Assembly: GCA_956465555.1 (NCBI GenBank)
Contig: OY101127.1
Span: 1,302,001 to 1,366,000, forward strand
DNA: 64,000 nucleotides
DNA from: Nitzschia sp. pyKryTriq1
Taxonomy: Eukaryota; Bacillariophyta; Bacillariophyceae; Bacillariales; Bacillariaceae
Reading direction: 5' to 3'
A program made the position numbers and the translations under genes. Below, piece by piece: positions 56,985 through 64,000 of this stretch. How positions within the stretch are numbered: position 1 is the stretch's first letter; each line of letters starts with the position of its first letter. The notes under the pieces were generated by a model that did no database searches, was not told the origin of the DNA, and was given only the letters and a program-made list of their open reading frames with translations.

Positions 56985-58804
56985 ATGTTGAGTTCTATTC
57001 TAACGTACATTGCGATCCTTCTCTCGGTGCTTGCCGTGTTGGGCGCCGTCACGTATGTGCTCTTGAAGAACTGGGCCGAAGGAGCCTACGCGGCCTTGAA
57101 GGAAAAAAATGCCGCAATTTCGCAGTGTGACATTGATGCCTTTGTGATGGGCAGGAGTAGTAGTGACAATCCTCAAAACCCGCCGGATAAGATCAAGGTG
57201 TGTTTGGTCAACAAGTTGCGGATCGGATCCCGTCCCGCATCGACCAAACCCATTCCGTTGGAATGTACTCCCTCGACGCACGTCAAAGGCTTGTGGGTCT
57301 CTCGGGCCGTCAAGGCCGGTGCGACGGATTCTCCCACGCCCCTGGCCGATCTCTTGCCCCGCATTACCAGCGACGGATTGATTGATCCCAAGGACAAGAA
57401 GAAGACCTTGGTCGTTGCCACGATTCGTATGGGATTTGGACATCATCGATTGGCCTATTCGGCCTGCAGTTGGGCCTTGGAGCAGGGATACAATACCATC
57501 TTTCATGATCTCATCAACATTGAGAGCGAAGAATCGAAACTGATTGGAAGTGCCGACACGATTTACAGTAAAATGAGTCGCTTGTCGAGTGAGTTGGGAG
57601 GTCCCGTCGAATACTTGTGGGGAAAAGTAAGTCAAGTAAAACACATGGATACATGAATGAATCGATGGATGGATGCATGGATGGATGGATGCATGTGCAT
57701 GCCGATCAAGTCACTTACTCATTCATCCCTACGCACTGATTCCCTCGTGCATCTACTTCTTTTCTACAACGTACTCTACTCGTATCTGTTCTTCATACAT
57801 AGGCCATGAAGCAGGGAGATGCCAACGGACTTCGAATTGCCGCTTTGGAAGCCGCTCATCTCCTGCCACTCCTCTTGAGTTATCCCAAAGATATTCCATT
57901 GATTACGACCCATCAATTGGTCGCCTTGACGGCTGCCGCTGCCGGTTTTACCAATGTCGTCAATCTCGTCGTCGATAATTATCCTCAATGGTTCTTGGTC
58001 GTTCCCAAGACTCTCAATCTCACCCAAGGTCCCGTCAATTATCAATCCTTTTTGAAAATGGGTGTCCCACCCGATCAATTGGCATTGGCCGGACATTGGT
58101 GCCCCACCGGACTTGTCCAAAATCTCGAAAAGGACTGTCAAGCCCGGATTGCTCGTGCCAAGGCCACACCCCTCAAGGCGCGTCGACTCTTGATTCCCGT
58201 CGGTGGAGCGGGTGCGCAAAAGAAATTCATTGTCGGCTTTTTGGAAACTATCTGTGCGGATATGGTAAAGAAGGGTCAAGTCCAACTTTTCTTGAATGCC
58301 GGAGATCATCCTCATATGAAAACGGCCTTTATTGAAGTCTTGACCAAGTGTGGATTGGAGTATGATACCGTCACTACCACTCAAGGCGTGTATGACTTTC
58401 AAGAAGCATTGTTAAAGGGCGGTGAACCCAACAAGGCAGTCACCTTGTTTGCCTTTGACGAATACTTTCCTGCCGTCGCCACGACGGATCTATTGGGACG
58501 CGTCGCTGATGTCTTGACGTGCAAACCGTCCGAATTGGCCTTTTATCCTCTGCCCAAATTGCACATTCGTCGCGTCGGGGATCATGAGGCCGATTCGGCC
58601 CGTCGTGCGGCCGAATTGGGAGAAGGGACCATGGAAGCTCGTGAATTGTCGGACGCGTTGGAGTATATGAATTTATTCTTGACGACGCCCGATTTATTGG
58701 TCAGTATGAATGAACAAGTCTTGCAAGCAAATAAAATTGGATCGTATGATGGATGCAAGAATGCTGTCAAATGGGCCATGGAAGGAAACAAAAAGACCAA
58801 GTAA
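56985..58804 (+). CDS. GT-B glycosyltransferase-like protein (MGDG-synthase/MurG-like fold)
   Basis: Exons 56985..57626 and 57803..58804 (phase 0, intron 176 nt, GTAAGTCAAG...CATAG) encode 547 residues. An N-terminal hydrophobic segment (about 5-27, ILTYIAILLSVLAVLGAVTY) suggests a signal anchor. ATIRMGFGHHRLAYSACSWA resembles the N-domain loop of GT28-type lipid glycosyltransferases. The second exon opens AMKQGDANGLRIAALEAAHL and has LITTHQLVALTAAAAGFTNV, VVDNYPQWF, HWCPTGLVQNLEKDC and LIPVGGAGAQKKFIVGF, fitting an acceptor domain plus a nucleotide-sugar domain. The end carries LQANKIGSYDG. The exact substrate cannot be told, and a standard MGDG synthase has different donor motifs. Confidence 0.65.
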
Positions 58805-60182
58805 AAATGAAGGTGAAGGTGAAGATGGAGTGACGTGAACTGAAGTGAAGTGAAGTAACGAGACTAACCGATGGAGCACCACTGCCAAAAGAAGCAACAA
58901 GGGGCGTCATATTCTTTATTATGAAATCAGCATTCCATCTCATTATAATTATGTTTCTCAAGGACGTCTTATTCCATAACTACTACTAGTAGTACTACTA
59001 CTGCTACTATAAGAGGAAGCAAACCAAAACACAAACTTTGCGGAATAGCAGGATAGAAGTCACAGATGCACAGATGAGGGTGATGGTCAAGTGTGCTGCT
59101 GCTGCTCGGATCAGGGGCAGCAGCATACTACTAGTAGTAGAATCTACTCGACGAGTAGAGTACCGGTAATAGTACTCTACCGGTACGGAAGCTACTCGTC
59201 ATCCATTCGACAGAAGTCGTAGGAGGTACTACTACTAGCTACATGTAGTAGTAGCACTAGAAAGAATACGTCTTTGCCACTTTCTTACTTACTGTTGTAT
59301 GATGGGTACTACCTGAAGGTTTGGCCTGTAGGTACTGATTACCAATAATGTCATAACGCTACTACAATTTGCTAAACAATTGATTTTTGCGATTGCCGAT
59401 CTGCACGCGAGGGGTGCATCAGATAACCACACACTACGGTGCATGGAGGCGCTCTCTGCAGCTAAATTTCTCGAACATTTCATTTGTTTAGCAAATTGTA
59501 GTACCACTTACAGAATACCAATAATGTCTTCACACTACCACTGTCAGGGGGGAAAGACGGCGACAATAAGAGCCTGCTATTACAGCCTATCCCATTAAAT
59601 ATGCTCTCTAGGCCTATTTGTCTATCAGAGTACCACCCACCAGCAGCATGATGATCGCTACAGCAGGAGTATGTCGACATGGTGCTGCAAGAAAGTCGTG
59701 GCCCTGTATGTCTGGTAGATTGCAGCAGTTTTCATCATATCTCTATTCCCTGCTACTACTCTCTAACTAGTAGAGTGCGATTATGTAACGGTAGAGACGA
59801 CGAGATGGCAGGTGCCGGTCGTAGCGTCTTGCCACTTTCTTTGATCAAAAATGGCACGGCCGAACGCCATACGGACGGACGGGTCATTCAATCATCATAG
59901 ATGGTTGGTGGGTTACTTAACTAAGCATTTTACAATATTTGTTGTATTCTCTTTCTCTAAGGAATCATATTTCTTGCTCCATACAGTACTTATGGGAGGA
60001 GTCTTGCGTGATGGTTGGGTCGTCGTTGTTGTTGAAGAAAATGAAGATAAGCACGGCAGTCGCAGCACATCCCCGGCAACATCCGCACAATAAACCGAAC
60101 TGCAAAGCGCGTTCTGACTTTTTGCCAGATAGTAGAGCCGTCGATCATAAAACCGCGGTCGTCGGTCATTCATCCATCGACC
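58805..60182. other. Intergenic with a small hairpin element
   Basis: CTA/TAG and ACCGGT palindromes lie at 58980-59250. A hairpin element flanked by direct repeats is annotated separately. Other short frames are not supported. Confidence 0.5.
59340..59528. mobile_element. Small hairpin element flanked by direct repeats
   Basis: ACTACAATTTGCTAAACAA (59361-59379) and its exact reverse complement (59484-59502) bound about 105 bp. TACCAATAATGTC occurs at 59340-59352 and again at 59516-59528, outside the inverted repeats, like a target duplication with short spacers. No coding capacity. Confidence 0.5.
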
Positions 60183-63100
60183 ATGACATCTGCAACAACA
60201 ACAACAACAACAACAACGACAACAACTGCTACTACTATTACTTCTAGTCAGTATCCAGTAGAAGCTCAAACAACCACCATGATGATGGACGAGTTCTTGT
60301 CCGACAAGCCTCCGCCGGTGGCGGAGGCAACCAGCAGGTGCCGAAACAGTGCTGGCAGCGGCAGTGTCGGCGAAGAAGAAGAAGACGGAACGCATGGCCG
60401 AGACGGCAAATTGACACCCCACGAGATGAGAGAGCATTTACATAATTCCGCTCGTCAATTGTTGATGATGGACGGCGACTCGTCTGACGACTCTTCGGCC
60501 GATAACAACAAGAACGTCTCTGGAGCATTATTTACAGTTCCAACCAAAACAACAACAACAAGAACAACAACAACAACAACGTCGGCTCCTCTTCATCATC
60601 ATCGCGCACAAGTATCCGACGCAGTGAAACCTACCACCACCACCACCACCACCACCTCCTCTCTGGAATCCAACGATTCTTTTGCTCCGGCGCCATCGCC
60701 AACGAATATTAAGAAGCTTGGAGGAAATACTACTACTACTACTACTAAGACACCCTGCGTGTACCACGAGGATTTCGAGTCGGAAGCGCAGCTGCAGCAG
60801 CAGCAGCAGCAACAGCCCGGACTTTATAACAATACACGTACTCTTGCTGAATACTTGTACGAGGAGCCACTGCCTCCGCCTTCAGCAGTACTACATGAAA
60901 TGATGACTTCGCCACGGACGTCTTCATTGCGAGATTCCATGATTCTAAGACTTACTCGTGTCGATAGTGCTGGAGGAACCACCATGACTCATGATGATGC
61001 TAATGATGCTGATGAACAGGATAATGACTCTCTTGCGCACATTGATGCCATGTTTGCTGCTAATGGGCGGCGGCATTCCGCAGAAGAACCACCGCATCGT
61101 GTAATTCAAGCGTTGCCAGCAGGAGAAAATGATGCTGCTCGGACTACTAGTACTACCACGAGCGTCGAAAAGAAGGTCAATCTACTAATAATGGCTCAAG
61201 AAGAAGAACTACGACTAGTACAACAAGAAGAAGACGTCTTGGATGATGTTTCGACGGTCCCTTTGAGAGGTTCCATTTCCTCGATTCACTACTACGAGAA
61301 TAGTACATTTACCAATGCCGAATTACGTGCCGAAGAACAACGAAGAGCAGATAGGGCATTGAAGGATAGTGGAACGACTCTCTCGCCATTATTATTGAAT
61401 CAACAAGTTGATGTTGTCCCCAAGGATGCTGGTGCCGAAGAACAAGTGGTGCAGCAGGCCCAACGAGACGCGGACAGTGACGAGCTGAAGAAGAATACGA
61501 TTGCTCGGTCATCGTCCTCGCCCAATGAGGACAGCAACGAAGAAGCCCGCCGACAACTAGTATCTCATGCTGTTGCCGTTCGTCTTCCACCTCCCATCGA
61601 AGCCTCGTATCGGACACTGGAAAATATTCGAAAGAGTGGTGCTGGTGGTTGTGGTGGTGGAGAGACGTCGGGCAGTCAAGGGGCTACAATATCGCATTTG
61701 AATGCCAATGCTGCTGCTGCTGCTGCTGCTTCCATCGCCACCCATTGCTCGTCCTCCGAGGACGACCCTGGGATGACGAACCAGCAACCGCCGCATGATA
61801 GTGGTGGTGGAGGAGTCAGTGTCAGCACGCATTCGTCGGTCACAAACAGTCTGCAGGGACAACAATCCCAAAATACTCGAACTTCTGCGGACGGTCCAGA
61901 AAGCTACGCGGCTACTGGCTCGAGGAGTAGCATGGAAGATGATCAGGATCAACAAGATGATGTTCATAATCGAGCCATTTCCATGACTGGCGCCATTCGT
62001 GTTCGTGGAGTCAACTACCGATACACCCACGACAATACACGGCCCTACTATGATTCCAGTTCAGACCACCCGGATGGAGGAGGACCAAGTGAGGCCTTTT
62101 CATTGAGTGATTGGGTCGATCCTCATCCCAATGTAGATGATGATGGGAATGAAGGCCTCCTTGTTGTTCCTGCTGATCCTCGAAATCTTCCCATTCAGGC
62201 CCATGCGGTCGAAACTAGCGAGGAGGATCATGAAGCTGCCAAACGAGAAATACAAGAACGTGTCGAAGCTCTCGAACGGCAACTCTGCAGTGCCATCAAT
62301 CCGATAGCCTACTTTACAAGAGGTGCTTGTGGTGGGGGGGGAAGTCAATTGATTCCCATCAGCTCGGCTGTCATCTCGGCCACTTCGGTTCAGTCGATTT
62401 GCGATGACGACGACGACGACAATGATGATTTGGATGTGAGTGGCCGAAGTAGTACCGGTTCACGAGGACGACGTTCTCGAGTGAATAGTTATCATGGCGG
62501 CGACGACGGCGGTAAACATGCTGATCACGCCGCAGAACGCTGTTCTATTTGGTGGTGGCCAGCGGGGCTTTGTTTCTTGTTATTTTCGGTCGTGGCTATC
62601 ATTGTGGCGGTTGCTCTCACTCCTGGTGACGAAGACAACTCCTCGGAACCAATGATCATGATGCCGCCGGCATCACCACCCAATGATTCCAGTACTAGTA
62701 CTAGTACTACTACTACTACTACAATAGGAGGAATGGCTGATGACGATGCGCCTACTGCTTCTGCTGGCGATGACAACAACAAGTTACCAGCGAGGACGCT
62801 CGATATCATTCAAGAGCGTGGCTACATTCGGTGTCGAGCGGCGTCGTATGAGAGACAACAGGGCTTTGGTTTTGGTATGGATTTGGTAAGAAAGCAAGTA
62901 ACAAATGGAACATCATGGGACAAGCTATTTCTGGTCTTGGTTCGTCTAATATCAAATGTTGGTCGACGTTCTACTAAAACTCTGATACGTTCTTGCTTCT
63001 ACTACTACAGTGCCGTGCCTTATCCGCTGCCATTTTTGACGGAGACGGGAATCGTACCGAGTTTCCAGACATTCCATGGGGAGATCATTGGGCGTTGATC

Positions 63101-64000
63101 GCGTCCGGGGAAATTGACGTCTCGACTTCGGAAGTGACATTCACCATGGAGCGGGATGTTCTTCAGCCGAATGCTCGAGCTGGATTGGCCTTTTCTTCTC
63201 CATATATTTACACGGGGACTATATTTGCTGGCTTGCCAGAGATGGTGGGATGCGCCGAGGCCGGCGAAACGCTTCTTGGGGCATGTTCTACGCTGCGTAT
63301 TTGTGTCGTAAAAGGCACTACTACGGAAGTGGTCGTTCGAAGTCATTTGCAAGGTTCAGCTATTCGAGTCGTAGCCGATAGCACCATTCTGCCCGCATCA
63401 CTCATTTCTGGAGACTGCAATGTTCTGAGCGGAGAGCCATCAATTCTTTACGAACAGAAAGTACGAGATCTTGGATACGAAGGCGAATACGTGTTTGGTT
63501 CCGAGCTATTCTCCAAGGAGCCGTTGGCAATGGTCACGCGAGGCGACGATCCAGAGTTTGCAGACTTGTCGGAATGGGTACTGCAATCGCTCGTAACGGC
63601 GGAAGCAATGAACATTACTCAAGCTGACGCCGAAGCATTTCCGTCCACAGATGTTTTCGGACCGAAGTATTCAAGAATGTTTGCCAATGCCGTTGCTGCC
63701 GTCGGAAACTACGGCGAGATGTACGAACTCCACATTGAGCAACGCTTTCCCCGGTCTGGAATGAACTTTATCAATCAAGGTGACACGGGACTTCTCTATG
63801 CTCTCCCTTTTGGAAATCTAGAGCTTGACGATCCATCGTCTGCTGTCAAGCAACAACGCGGAGGAACACTGGAATCTATCAACAACCGCTCGATCGTTGT
63901 GTGTGGTGTACTTTCGGTTCGTCCTTGGCTTGGAATCAACGACGGCGCTTCATTCTTCGATGGTCTCGATGTGGAGTTTTGCCGAGCGCTGAGTGCGGCC
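60183..64000 (+). CDS. Membrane-anchored protein with tandem bacterial-type solute-binding domains (3' end outside window)
   Basis: Exons 60183..62885 and 63011..beyond 64000 (phase 0, intron 125 nt, GTAAGA...CTACAG) give at least 1231 residues. The first 780 are cytoplasmic-type disordered sequence (Thr, Gln, Glu, Ala runs). One membrane segment is at about 788-812 (WWWPAGLCFLLFSVVAIIVA). Outside it, TLDIIQERGYIRCRAA then FGMDLCRALSAAIF and GEIDVSTSEVTFTMERDV match the family-3 periplasmic amino-acid-binding fold (SBP_bac_3, AapJ-like). A second copy starts near residue 1196: RSIVVCGVLSVRPWLG and LDVEFCRALSAA. The join across the intron restores the motif DLCRALSAA, which supports the intron. 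It is probably an extracellular sensor or receptor. The ligand is unknown. Confidence 0.82.

Overview
This window is nuclear DNA from a diatom, most likely a pennate one. I infer this from four things. Gene models need short GT-AG introns, mostly GTAAGT or GTGAGT donors. One protein has an N-terminus with a signal peptide followed by a phenylalanine at the predicted cleavage point, the diatom plastid-targeting signature. A heat-shock-factor domain and fragments of Copia-type and Penelope-like retroelements resemble diatom sequences I know. Proteins are rich in homopolymer runs. The species cannot be named from the sequence. Intergenic DNA is dense in CTA/TAG triplets, the palindromes ACTAGT and ACCGGT, and microsatellites.

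Layout. 0.3-3.9 kb: SPB1-type pre-rRNA methyltransferase (minus) with a short separate first exon. 4-5.3 kb: microsatellites, including 17 perfect copies of a 13-bp unit. 5.4-8.4 kb: leucine-rich protein. 9.3-12.8 kb: SPX-MFS phosphate transporter. 13.0-15.7 kb: Tyr/Cys-rich type I membrane protein. 16.8-18.3 kb: plastid-targeted protein. 18.5-18.9 kb: rhodanese. 19.7-21.4 kb: YqaJ-type exonuclease. 22.3-23.0 kb: Ser-rich unknown. 24.0-25.7 kb: rearranged heat-shock-factor locus, with two DNA-binding domains in inverted orientation around a Copia fragment. 26.9-30.9 kb: protein with two PDZ-like domains about 1000 residues apart.

31-43.7 kb is the most unusual part. Four small secreted-protein genes (called RXL-A to RXL-D here) share a signal peptide, an N-terminal RXL motif, Asp-rich and Gly/Lys-rich middle exons, and a separate basic C-terminal exon starting Arg-Lys. 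All introns are phase 0. RXL-A, C and D also share a promoter module with a CACGTG core. C and D are tandem duplicates. RXL-A sits between 180-bp inverted repeats next to retroelement relics. The composition and RXL motif recall silaffin-type biosilica proteins, so a silica-wall role is the leading hypothesis, not a demonstrated one. A conserved diatom-type protein (36.9-38.5 kb) lies between the two pairs.

44-64 kb: a MITE-like element with 34-bp perfect terminal inverted repeats, a multipass membrane protein, a two-exon leucine-rich-repeat protein, a long gene-poor stretch, a small Ser/Asn-rich ORF, an acidic RRM protein, a two-exon glycosyltransferase-like protein, and, running off the right edge, a membrane-anchored protein with tandem bacterial-type solute-binding domains.

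The genes do not form an operon. Apart from the RXL cluster and the heat-shock-factor pair, neighbours look functionally unrelated.
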